Shown piece by piece: positions 18,190 through 25,939 of a DNA stretch of 63,072 nt. A program made the translations under genes and the position numbers. Each line of letters begins with the position of its first letter. Position 1 is the stretch's first letter. Source of the stretch: Nematocida ironsii (Eukaryota > Microsporidia). Under the pieces are notes generated by a model. That model did not search any database. It was not told the DNA's origin and saw nothing but the letters and a program-made list of their open reading frames with translations. The stretch spans positions 1-63,072 of the forward strand of contig LTDK01000051.1 in assembly GCA_001642415.1 (NCBI GenBank), given 5' to 3'.

Positions 18190-20379
18190 ATGAATAGGTT
18201 TATATGTGGTTTAAATGAATGTGTAATGATTGAAGCTTTTGGATTTGGGAGGGATTTACATAAATTAAAATGCGAAATTGAAAATATGAAAAAGTCTAAA
18301 GAAATAGGCCAATACTTCCAAATGGATGAACAGCCTCCTGCAGAGATGGAGGAGAGAAGGCCGTCTGTACGGAGGGTGAGCTTTGCGCTTGAACCTCAGA
18401 TTGTATATTCTCAGGTGAAAGATGAAACCAGTAAATCAGAAAGCAGCTCAATGGGGATGAGCATGGAAGTTCCAAACAAAATGTCAATGGAACTTTCGCT
18501 GGATGACAATTTGATGGAAGAAGAGCTTTTACAAAATGAAACCCTTCCTTTGTGCGAGGAGAAGGAGGAGAACTTTATTATGGATGATTCAGAGGAGACT
18601 TTGGAAGAAAGGCGAATGAGCATGTGCCCTGTTGACAGAGAGAGAACTATGGAGCAAACAATTTGTAATATTCACCTTGTAGAGAAGGAGTCTGCAGCGG
18701 GCACTGAAAGCCCAGAAAGGAATGTACAATATAGCACTGTGCAGAACAGGGCATCGAATGACCCTGCTAGTGGTTATAATAATACTCAACAGAGGCAGGG
18801 GAGTGTACTCAGCCCAGTGAATGAAAACAGAGACAAGTCTGTATTATCTTTAGCTAATGCTGCAGAGGAGGGTGGTATTAGGCTTGAGGAAGTATTAGAG
18901 CCATTTTCACCTAGTAAAGATGCATATGAGCAAATTCCAGTAAACGAGTGTTATAACAATGCAGAATACTCTTTGGATGGGGATAGAGATGACATCTTAA
19001 GTGACATGCTATCAGAGATTGTGTGTGCTGCGGATAATAATACTTTGGTGTATGACACAGTGAATGTTGAAGAGGTGCTTAGTAAATATGAAACTACGAA
19101 GAAAGAGGAGACTAAAAAAATACGCGAAATACTAGCAGAGACTGGGATAAGATTTTTAGACAACTTATCTCTTGGCAACAGAAGGGAGACTCTGTCTAAA
19201 ATACGAAATAAGGTAGAACCAGCTGATGTAATCTACTACAAAGAATTCATGCAAAGAAGAATTGACACGCAGAATGCACTATCTTCAAAGCTTTCTACTG
19301 AAATAGAAAAGGCCAGGGAGGAAACAGAAGTAATTGAAAGGGAGGTAGATTGTACAGGTCTCTCATCAATTGACAGGAACACTCTTCTCTCAAAGCTGCG
19401 CCAAATGAAATCAGATGCAAGAAAGGAGGGAAAGTCTCACTGGCACAGAAAAAGACTTGGCGTGGAAAGAGAGTTCCTAGAAGAAACAGAAAGAATTTAT
19501 GCGGGGTTTGAAAAGGAAAAGGCAGAGTTGGCAGAAAAGATTGAAAGAATGAAAGAGGAAATCCAAAAAACAAATCTAATGGAGCTAGAAAAGAAAGAAA
19601 GATCGATGAAAGAGATTCTTCTAAAAATAGGCACACTTTCTCAGGAGGAAGTAAATGAATTTGTAGCAGAAGTGGAGCAGAATAAAAAGGATGAAGCAGC
19701 CCTAAAAGATCGGCTAGAAACAAAATCGGCTGAACTAGCATGTATAAAGCAAAAGAACGAAGAGATCTCACAGCTAATAGAGAATGAAAAGGCAGAAATC
19801 CAAAGTCTGCAAGAAAGTCTTCTTGTGGAAGAGGTGCAGAAAGATGACTTAGAGCAGATTAAAGCAGCCGTGCAAAGGATGGAAGTTATACTGGGAGTGA
19901 AAATACTTGAGATCTCTCACAGCAGACTTCTATTTTCTGTCTGTGATATTGTAATTACAATTATATATGATGGAGTGACAATTGTAGATGTCTATGCTGA
20001 AACAAAAGTGAAAAGTATTTTTAAAGAGTTTATTGCTTTGTCAATCGGAAAGAGCCTAGTAGCAATGGATTTAATCGTAGAAAGCATTCCAATGATCATT
20101 CGATACGTTCTTAAGATGACATCGATTGAGAAAGAGGTTAAGAAGCTTGGCGTATCTGTTCCGTATGAGATATATTACACAGAGAAAGAGCTCTCTATTC
20201 AGTTTATGATACGAAAAGGAAAGACTGGCCAAATGGGGAATGTGTCTGCAATATTTAACTCTGGCGAGTCGACTCCCACAATAACCAGTAATATAAAGGG
20301 CTTTAAAGCATCAGACAGCGTGTATGAAAGTATTTCAGAGTCTGTAAATCTGGCCAGATCAATTGCTCGCGTTAAATAG
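18190..20379 (+). CDS. SPC105: KNL1/Spc105/Spc7-like kinetochore scaffold
   Basis: Outer kinetochore scaffold of the KMN network that recruits PP1 and spindle-checkpoint proteins. RRVSFA (residues 61-66) is the classical PP1-binding motif, and MSMELSLDD (98-106) resembles one MELT checkpoint repeat; only one or two such repeats are seen, against many in animals. Residues about 340-560 are charged coiled coil, as in the Spc7 family, and residues about 565-690 look like the RWD-type C-terminal domain. At 729 residues it is compact. The start is uncertain: in-frame ATGs at residues 33, 45 and 53 are possible, and a TAG lies just upstream. The Mis12-like gene is its divergent neighbour. Confidence 0.68.
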   Translation: MNRFICGLNECVMIEAFGFGRDLHKLKCEIENMKKSKEIGQYFQMDEQPPAEMEERRPSVRRVSFALEPQIVYSQVKDETSKSESSSMGMSMEVPNKMSMELSLDDNLMEEELLQNETLPLCEEKEENFIMDDSEETLEERRMSMCPVDRERTMEQTICNIHLVEKESAAGTESPERNVQYSTVQNRASNDPASGYNNTQQRQGSVLSPVNENRDKSVLSLANAAEEGGIRLEEVLEPFSPSKDAYEQIPVNECYNNAEYSLDGDRDDILSDMLSEIVCAADNNTLVYDTVNVEEVLSKYETTKKEETKKIREILAETGIRFLDNLSLGNRRETLSKIRNKVEPADVIYYKEFMQRRIDTQNALSSKLSTEIEKAREETEVIEREVDCTGLSSIDRNTLLSKLRQMKSDARKEGKSHWHRKRLGVEREFLEETERIYAGFEKEKAELAEKIERMKEEIQKTNLMELEKKERSMKEILLKIGTLSQEEVNEFVAEVEQNKKDEAALKDRLETKSAELACIKQKNEEISQLIENEKAEIQSLQESLLVEEVQKDDLEQIKAAVQRMEVILGVKILEISHSRLLFSVCDIVITIIYDGVTIVDVYAETKVKSIFKEFIALSIGKSLVAMDLIVESIPMIIRYVLKMTSIEKEVKKLGVSVPYEIYYTEKELSIQFMIRKGKTGQMGNVSAIFNSGESTPTITSNIKGFKASDSVYESISESVNLARSIARVK

Positions 20380-20474
20380 TTGGTATTCCTACGTTAATAT
20401 TCCTAAAAATAAAGATATATTTTGATAGCAGGCTGTCTATTTGGGGATTTAAGAATATATAAGAAATAATCTGA

Positions 20475-20486
20475 ATTTCGGGTTAT
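20475..20486 (+). promoter_or_regulatory. Recurrent intergenic motif (ATTTCGGGTTAT)
   Basis: Exact copy of the recurrent core, 95 bp past the KNL1-like stop and 189 bp before the next start on the same strand. Confidence 0.45.
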
Positions 20487-20674
20487 TGTTTATGTGCAGT
20501 AAATAATCTGTGGGATGTTATAGCGGTAATGATTTCTTATTTATATGTATAACTAACTACTTCATTATATAATTAATAAATATTGCAGAATAGCATATAT
20601 TATATTACAAAGTGTGCAGTATAGCATCCCAACTGGAAATTATATATTTAGCATTATTTTTAAGTATACTCTGA

Positions 20675-21637
20675 ATGGAAGAAAAGGGAAGAAAAAAGTG
20701 TTTTGTTGTTAACCCAAGAGAGAGAAAAACTCAAAATTCTAACAATTATACATTTTCGTTTGACTGTGATGCTGTGACAGATAAAATATTCTCATATCCA
20801 AGTGATTACAGAATATCTTATACAGAAGAGTATATGAACAGACAAATTCTCTCTATGTCCCTATGGTCTATAATAGCAGTAGATTTGCTAGAGATAGAGA
20901 GATCATCTAAAGTACTTGATATGTGTTGTGCCCCTGGTATGAAACTAGTATACGCTGGACTATTGTTAGACAGTGCAAATTATAATACCAGCACTGAAAT
21001 AGGATCCATAACTGGCATAGATATTTCACCATCAAGGCTAAGTATAGCTAAATCACTTGTGTTAAAATATAAAGTACCAAATGTAAGGCTTGTGCTTGGA
21101 GACACATCTTGTTTTACTAGTCCACCAATCATACCCGCGTTGCTGAATGAGGTAAGAAACAAAGAGGATGTGTGCAGATGCGGCGGAATATCAGAGACCC
21201 CGTCAGAAAAGGCATATTATACTAGTACTAATCTTAGAAGAATAGGGCATAGGCACATCCCACAAAAGTATGATAGAATACTTGTAGATCCAGAGTGCTC
21301 ACAGACCAGCACAGTTAAGTATATGCAAGGAGACAGGCCGCCCATAAAAGACTACTCAAGGGATCAAATTAACATTCTAAGCCATGGAATAAGCTTGCTA
21401 GAAGAGAACGGAATACTTATTTACTCTACGTGTACATTTGAGGAAGAAGAAAATGAAAATGTCATTCAGCAGGTTCTAGAAAAGCATCCTCACATAGTCC
21501 GCATACCAATTGAAGAAAGCACGCTTGCTGTATATGGTGTAAGTACAAAAAACATAAGAACCAAAAGAAGTGAGAAGTTGCCTTTTAGTGACAGTTTATT
21601 TATAGCCAAATTAAAACATAGCAGGCACGCATCATAA
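20675..21637 (+). CDS. NOL1/NOP2/Sun-family RNA cytosine-5 methyltransferase
   Basis: SAM-dependent m5C methyltransferase of tRNA or rRNA. The SAM site is LDMCCAPGMK (residues 81-90), with SITGIDISPSRL (111-122) as motif II. The catalytic motif VI cysteine is Cys253 in YSTCTFEEEENE. Motif IV reads DPECSQT (205-211), so Cys208 remains but the usual Pro before it is Glu, which is unusual. An insertion with C-R-C-G (about 167-170) precedes motif IV. At 320 residues it lacks a PUA domain; which NSUN subfamily it belongs to cannot be told here. Confidence 0.88.
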   Translation: MEEKGRKKCFVVNPRERKTQNSNNYTFSFDCDAVTDKIFSYPSDYRISYTEEYMNRQILSMSLWSIIAVDLLEIERSSKVLDMCCAPGMKLVYAGLLLDSANYNTSTEIGSITGIDISPSRLSIAKSLVLKYKVPNVRLVLGDTSCFTSPPIIPALLNEVRNKEDVCRCGGISETPSEKAYYTSTNLRRIGHRHIPQKYDRILVDPECSQTSTVKYMQGDRPPIKDYSRDQINILSHGISLLEENGILIYSTCTFEEEENENVIQQVLEKHPHIVRIPIEESTLAVYGVSTKNIRTKRSEKLPFSDSLFIAKLKHSRHAS

Positions 21638-21656
21638 CTATAGCCCAGGCACAAAC

Positions 21657-21758
21657 TTAGAACCACATATGACACATGTGTACTACACAGATCGTCCCCA
21701 GTGCTGTTCCTATTATAATTGATACGCATCCTCCGATTATCTTACCTTTTTTCTCCAT
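21657..21758 (-). CDS. Tiny single-pass membrane peptide (33 aa)
   Basis: A 33-codon ORF, MEKKGKIIGG followed by a hydrophobic stretch (VSIIIGTALGTICVV) and a short Cys/His-containing tail. The basic N-terminus and one helix suit a small ER or mitosomal membrane peptide. It converges with the methyltransferase gene, 19 bp between stops. No family is recognised; the case rests on the clean hydrophobic/charge pattern. Confidence 0.4.
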   Translation of the reverse strand: MEKKGKIIGGCVSIIIGTALGTICVVHMCHMWF

Positions 21759-22257
21759 TTTACAATGATAATTTCAGGTCTATTTATATCTTGTGTTTCG
21801 AATGGTCCAATTGCAGCAAAAAAAAGTAACAAATAACTATATTTTTAGGGTAAAGTGATTTGTTAAGTATAAAACATTACTTGTATGGAGTTTTATATAA
21901 AATAATTGGGTAACCATATTGCAATCCTGTTTCTAAATGTTTTTGAATTTGAGGGAGAGCCTGCGCTCAAGGAGGCGCCCTATAGCATCTCTTTTAAAAA
22001 TTAGAATTAAAAATACAAGCAATCTATAAAGAAACTACATTTATTACGAATAATTCAACGTATAGTCCTAAATAAAGTGCTTTTTTCTTGGAGGGGAATA
22101 GACTGTAAACAACCTAGGTTATAATTTAATCAGGGGGTCGACTGTCTATTTATATAGCTGGATAAAGAATTGAATTTCTTAAGTAAACTAGATTACCTAA
22201 AAGGTAGATTGTAGTACACTTTATTTAGTTAGAATTTCATTTTTCGTTTATACCTCT
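21759..22257. other. Gene-poor stretch with structured GC-rich patches
   Basis: About 500 bp without a confident ORF. Two local GC-rich patches stand out from the AT-rich background: the hairpin at 21951-21995, and 22090-22165, which contains GGAGGGGAATAGAC, the 10-bp palindrome AACCTAGGTT and GGGGGTCGACTGTCTATT. AATAGAC and GTCTATT in the second patch could pair. These may belong to an RNA gene. Confidence 0.4.
21936..21995 (+). ncRNA. Candidate small structured RNA
   Basis: A two-tier hairpin can be drawn: GAGAGC (21955-21960) pairs with GC-A-TCTC (21985-21991), and inside it GCGC (21963-21966) pairs with GCGC (21975-21978). TTTT follows at 21992-21995, as at a Pol III gene end. Upstream, ATGTTTTTGA (21937-21946) is reminiscent of an Sm site next to a 3' stem-loop. 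I could not match it to a known snRNA, SRP or RNase P RNA, so identity and 5' end are unknown. Confidence 0.3.
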
Positions 22258-22422
22258 TTAAGAACCTGAACCACCACCTGGTGTAGGTGACCCGCTTGAA
22301 GGTTCTTCGCCTTTGCCCTTACATATAAAGAATATTACACCACCTGCTACTATCAAAGCAACGACTATGCCTGCTACAATTATTATTTTCTTTTTCTTAC
22401 TTCCATCTGCTCCTTCTGCCAT
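22258..22422 (-). CDS. Small single-pass membrane protein (54 aa)
   Basis: Complete ORF of 54 residues. It starts MAEGADGSKKKK, has one strong transmembrane helix (residues 13-33, IIIVAGIVVALIVAGGVIFF) and ends in a Gly/Ser/Pro-rich tail (PSSGSPTPGGGSGS). The Lys cluster before the helix would give a topology with the N-terminus cytosolic and the tail exposed or luminal. Base composition is clearly richer in G+C than the surrounding spacer, and the amino-acid pattern is far from random. No family is recognised. Confidence 0.6.
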   Translation of the reverse strand: MAEGADGSKKKKIIIVAGIVVALIVAGGVIFFICKGKGEEPSSGSPTPGGGSGS

Positions 22423-22920
22423 GTTTTGTATAGTAAGTTCTGCTTTTATACTTTACAAAATCAGGAGAAAATAATAGATCTTATTCTAGAAACACTCTTA
22501 TCTAAATAGGATTGGCTTGTTTTATGCCTTAATTGGTCTATTTGCTAATCAGTATATAATTGGTTAATGCCCAGGATAGTTTTATCTTTAAAATATAGTT
22601 GGTTAAATCTCCTTAAAATATTCTAATAGCTGGGTCTTTTCTATTTTTAATACAGACCAGTCATCTTTAAGCTAGATATCTACTAGCGCTTTCTCTAATA
22701 GCAACATGCAGCAGAAATACTTTAGCATTAAACATGATTTAAGCTAGTTTATATCTAATCTCATTTAGTTCCTTCTTGGTGCGTATAACTACCTATAATT
22801 TGTATTTGTAATTTATAATATGCAAATTTATAATATTAAAAGTCTTCAGAAGTTCTACTGTACTGTGCATGAATTGGCATTTTATCAGAGGTTAAAAATA
22901 TTCTGACAGCAAAATATTTT
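22423..22920. other. Intergenic, no gene seen
   Basis: About 500 bp of AT-rich spacer between divergent genes. It contains no ORF with features, tRNA or obvious repeat; the DUF1764 gene starts with an AAAATATTTTATG context at its end. Confidence 0.55.
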
Positions 22921-23154
22921 ATGGCAAGTACAATAGATGACATATTCTCACCAAAGCATAGAGAAGAGCTCAAAAAATCACAGAATAAATCCAAAAAAAA
23001 GAAAGAAAAGGATTATGATGTAAGAGGCAGTGGCAAGCTTGAGCAAGACATTTTCTCCTGCGATGGATATAAAATATATACACATGAAGAATTAAACATA
23101 GGAAAGGGGGGAAATACAAGCAAGTGCCCAATTGACTGTGATTGTTGCTTTTAG
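22921..23154 (+). CDS. DUF1764-family small protein
   Basis: A 77-residue member of the eukaryotic DUF1764 family. The diagnostic C-terminus is complete: DGYKIYTHEELNIGKGG, then a short spacer and CPIDCDCCF, matching the family pattern (G-x-x-IY-x-x-EEL-x-IG, CPFDCDCCF). The N-terminal half is a Lys-rich stretch (KKSQNKSKKKKEK) that looks like a nuclear or nucleolar targeting region. The cysteine-rich tail may bind metal; the family's function is not established. The V-ATPase e candidate follows 22 bp downstream. Confidence 0.85.
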   Translation: MASTIDDIFSPKHREELKKSQNKSKKKKEKDYDVRGSGKLEQDIFSCDGYKIYTHEELNIGKGGNTSKCPIDCDCCF

Positions 23155-23176
23155 TAAAATTAAATTTTATTTGGGG

Positions 23177-23419
23177 ATGTTTTTAAATATTCACGAGTGG
23201 CCACCGCTGGGAGTTGTATTACTAGTTTCGTCTTTGGGAATAGTTTCTGGCCGTCTTATTCTGCGATTTATAAATACATACGTGAGAATAAAGAACAAGT
23301 CAACAAAAGAAGTTGTTGTGTTTACAGTGTGGACATCCATATTTTGCTTAATTCTTTCCTGGGCATGCGTGTTTATGGGGCAGGCAAGGCCAATGATATC
23401 CCCAGAAGTTAAAAAATAA
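23177..23419 (+). CDS. V-ATPase subunit e (Vma9/ATP6V0E) candidate
   Basis: An 80-residue protein with two membrane helices (about residues 10-30 and 45-67) and the tail QARPMISPEVKK. Length, topology and the tail (QLNPLFGPQLK in animals) fit subunit e of the V0 sector of the vacuolar proton pump. I start at the ATG at 23177 rather than the in-frame ATG at 23132, which overlaps the DUF1764 gene and has no matching residues. Similarity is spread over short motifs, so another two-helix protein cannot be excluded. Confidence 0.62.
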   Translation: MFLNIHEWPPLGVVLLVSSLGIVSGRLILRFINTYVRIKNKSTKEVVVFTVWTSIFCLILSWACVFMGQARPMISPEVKK

Positions 23420-23442
23420 ATAGCAAACTAAAATTATATCCC

Positions 23443-23727
23443 ATGAATATAGAAGGAATTATAGAAAAAGAGAAAGAGCTAAGAAGTGCTCTTCTGAAAG
23501 AAGACAGAGAGATACTTATGGAGTTGGGGAAGTATTTAGAATCTGTAGTTGTGTATCTGGAGAGTAAAGAGGAGGTACCACCAGAGGAGCTGCAGGATGA
23601 AATAAAAACAGAAAAGGATATACATAAAAGAGCATCGGATATCTTCCAAAAAGCAACAAATAAAGAGGATGTGGAAGAAGATGTAAACGAATTAATTAAT
23701 ATTGTAAACTCACTTATAAAAAAGTAG
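23443..23727 (+). CDS. Small acidic helical protein
   Basis: Unrecognised 94-residue protein, largely charged amphipathic helix (EKEKELRSALLKEDREIL then ELGKYLESVVVYLESK) without membrane segment or signal. It starts 23 bp after the V-ATPase e candidate on the same strand, in a tight run of small genes. It could be a small complex subunit; nothing identifies which. Confidence 0.6.
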   Translation: MNIEGIIEKEKELRSALLKEDREILMELGKYLESVVVYLESKEEVPPEELQDEIKTEKDIHKRASDIFQKATNKEDVEEDVNELINIVNSLIKK

Positions 23728-23942
23728 ACATGCAATATATCTGAAGCATTTCGAAGAGCAGTAAATACTATACAGCCTGCTGTATATTCTCTATAATAAA
23801 GTATCTTTATATAAGACAGCAATTTTATTTTATTTGTAATACTTGACTGGCTATATATCTCATGGTATATTACGAAAGTATTATGCAACTTAGTGCAAAA
23901 TATTACCTAATTTTATATTAATCAATTTCGGATGTATACCAT
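23728..23942. other. Intergenic, no gene seen
   Basis: AT-rich spacer following the small acidic protein gene. It includes CAGCCTGCTGTA near 23773 and ATTTCGGATG near 23926, the latter only partly like the recurrent motif. Confidence 0.45.
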
Positions 23943-24053
23943 ATGTGCCGGGTTTTTATTTGCATATATTTATCAATAGGCATTGGCCTCTTATTTGCTT
24001 ATTCTTCTGTGGTTTTATTGGCTGCTGCTTCAATCGCCTTATTGGCTGAATAG
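23943..24053 (+). CDS. Possible tiny hydrophobic peptide (36 aa)
   Basis: A 36-codon ORF, MCRVFICIYLSIGIGLLFAY and onward to an Ala/Leu-rich end (AAASIALLAE), nearly all hydrophobic. The base composition is richer in G+C than the flanks, which favours coding. It ends 30 bp before the arrestin-fold gene. It may equally be upstream sequence of that gene. Confidence 0.3.
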   Translation: MCRVFICIYLSIGIGLLFAYSSVVLLAAASIALLAE

Positions 24054-24083
24054 CTCTATATAGCATGATGAATACTGCACAGG

Positions 24084-25001
24084 ATGGTTTGTTTAGTTGG
24101 CATATTTTACTATAAAAGAACATATTCTGCGGGAGATTTAGTCACAGGATACATCTCCCTTCAGATACCAAGTGTAGTATCCATTGAGAGCATTATACTT
24201 ACTATAGATAAAGAATCAGAAATTAGAGTGGCAGATATAAACAGAGCCATTTCAAATGAAAAAGCGATTAGACATCTTGGCAGATTTATTATATACGGGG
24301 ACAAAGCCAGAAAGATGCTTCCTGGAGTGCACAAGTTCCCATTTAGCTTTAGACTTGTCTCAGATGAAGGGGCTACCATTGAGTATAAGAAAGCAACCCA
24401 GAACAAAAATATTTATGCTTTAAACAGATATATAAGCAAGTGTGAAGTAAAAATATATGGAATTTTTAAGCCAGTAGCCAAATACACTAAGGAAATCCAT
24501 CTTATTGAGCCAGCATCCGATAGTATTAAGAAGATTAACTATACACACCAAATAAACAATTGTTTGTGCTTTGGAAACTCATCGGTTGAACTATTAATAA
24601 AACACGATTCTGTTCTTTATGCTGGAAAGACGCATGCCCTAGAAATATCCGCCACCAATGGTGAGAATATAGCTAAAATATCGTGTGACTTGGAAATGAG
24701 CCTATACTCCTTCACAGATATGATAAACCCAATTAAACTGGTGTTTCCGTGTAAGGCAACAAAGAAGGACAGCGCTGTGCATCTGCAGATTGATGAATCT
24801 CTTCCCTCTGAGACATCTAGAAATGACTTTTTTTCAATTTCTTACAATATAGTAATTAGTGTAACAATAAAAGGAGAAGGCACAACAGAGATAATAAGGC
24901 CCATTTCAGTCCGAGGAAAAGAATCGTATGGTGAATACACTCCCCCCGAGATTCCTGAAAGCTCTATCTATCCTGAAAAGTATCTTTCATTCCACTGTTA
25001 A
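24084..25001 (+). CDS. Arrestin-fold protein
   Basis: Likely alpha-arrestin-type adaptor. The start IFYYKRTYSAGDLVTGYISL is a typical first arrestin strand pair ('Y-x-x-G-D-x-V-x-G'), and LPGVHKFPFSFRLV (about residues 78-91) is the conserved second part of the N-domain. The rest has beta-sandwich alternation and lacks helices; the C-domain runs to about residue 275. The last residues (PPEIPESSIYPE) are proline-rich but have no PPxY motif, which usually recruits Rsp5-type ubiquitin ligases. Retromer Vps26 has the same fold and remains an alternative. Length 305. Confidence 0.62.
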   Translation: MVCLVGIFYYKRTYSAGDLVTGYISLQIPSVVSIESIILTIDKESEIRVADINRAISNEKAIRHLGRFIIYGDKARKMLPGVHKFPFSFRLVSDEGATIEYKKATQNKNIYALNRYISKCEVKIYGIFKPVAKYTKEIHLIEPASDSIKKINYTHQINNCLCFGNSSVELLIKHDSVLYAGKTHALEISATNGENIAKISCDLEMSLYSFTDMINPIKLVFPCKATKKDSAVHLQIDESLPSETSRNDFFSISYNIVISVTIKGEGTTEIIRPISVRGKESYGEYTPPEIPESSIYPEKYLSFHC

Positions 25002-25006
25002 ATAAA

Positions 25007-25456
25007 ATGGAATTAAAACTTTTATTTATGCATGAAAATGTGTATGAGACAAGTATTCCGGCAGAAAATATTTTACACGGATTGGCCCCGCCGTTAAATA
25101 AAGATATTATTCTTAAAGCGCTTAAGAGGGACCAAGACAAAGTGCTAAACCCAAGGATCGAACCATTCACAAGTGTCACAAATGCATATGACTCACTTAT
25201 TCCATACCACATATTCATATCCCCAACATATGACGATTTAATATATAGCAGTGTAAATAGGGTGCCGGATATACAGGACATGACAGAGACACTTGATAGC
25301 TTAACCAAAATTCTTTGCACAGAAGAAGACTCGTTTAATGAGCTAACTGTGATGGAGGAAAGATTAAAAGTAGAAGAGGAAAGGTACTATCTCAACAAGA
25401 CAATAAACTATAAAGAAACAAAGATAAAAGAGATCAAACAGAGATTTATCCGGTAA
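25007..25456 (+). CDS. GLTSCR1/BICRA-domain protein
   Basis: A 149-residue protein in which residues 41-70 (DKVLNPRIEPFTSVTNA, then YDSLIPYHIF) match the conserved core of GLTSCR1/BICRA domains (L-x-P-x-x-x-PF-S-x-x-D-A-x-x-RL-x-PYH-x-F), which occur in a SWI/SNF (BAF) subunit. The C-terminal third is a charged helix. Only five bases separate the stop of the arrestin-fold gene from this ATG. If correct, this is a minimal version of the domain; the match is over about 30 residues only. Confidence 0.58.
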   Translation: MELKLLFMHENVYETSIPAENILHGLAPPLNKDIILKALKRDQDKVLNPRIEPFTSVTNAYDSLIPYHIFISPTYDDLIYSSVNRVPDIQDMTETLDSLTKILCTEEDSFNELTVMEERLKVEEERYYLNKTINYKETKIKEIKQRFIR

Positions 25457-25939
25457 AAACAAAGCAAATAGCAAAGCAATATGTGTTTTATGCTAGAATT
25501 AGTCAGGTTAAATTATTTTGGAAAGAAAATAAAAGTAGGAAAGCATATTTAAGATGATGGCATTTTGTGTTTTAGAGTATTTTGTGGTTTGTATCTGTTT
25601 AATTCGTTTAGTTCTCTGTGTAGATCACTGGTTAATTCTGGGCATATATCTAATTGATAGATGGATATTTTATGCCAACAATTTATTCTTTGCAGTTTAT
25701 AGTAAAATGAATTCTATATAAAAATACTTTCTGTACACTTTTACTATAGGAATATTTCAGTATAATTTCAGGATGTATCTGGATGCTAGAGCTGTTTTTA
25801 TTGTACAATAGCAATTTCTTATAAATAAGTATAAGGTATTTGCCACTTTTGTGATATAATCAATCTGTTTATTGAAATTCCTGCGTGTTTCCATTGAAAT
25901 AACGGACTTTATAAATATGGATATTTAAAAAATTTACTA
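25457..25939. other. Intergenic with one possible hydrophobic ORF
   Basis: 483 bp of AT-rich spacer. It contains a 55-codon ORF (25554-25721, MMAFCVLEYFVVCICL at the start) that is hydrophobic with two possible helices. T-rich DNA produces such ORFs by chance, so it is not called separately. Confidence 0.4.

Noticed and set aside
21955..21980. GC-rich element as a U4 snRNA
   Set aside because: The sequence AGCCTGCGCTCAAGGAGG looks like the U6 block CCCCTGCGCAAGGACGG with a two-base insertion, but it lacks the length of complementarity needed for a U4/U6 duplex and the U4 stem-loop.
23132..23176. Longer start of the V-ATPase e candidate
   Set aside because: It overlaps the DUF1764 gene and adds 15 residues with no counterpart in the family.
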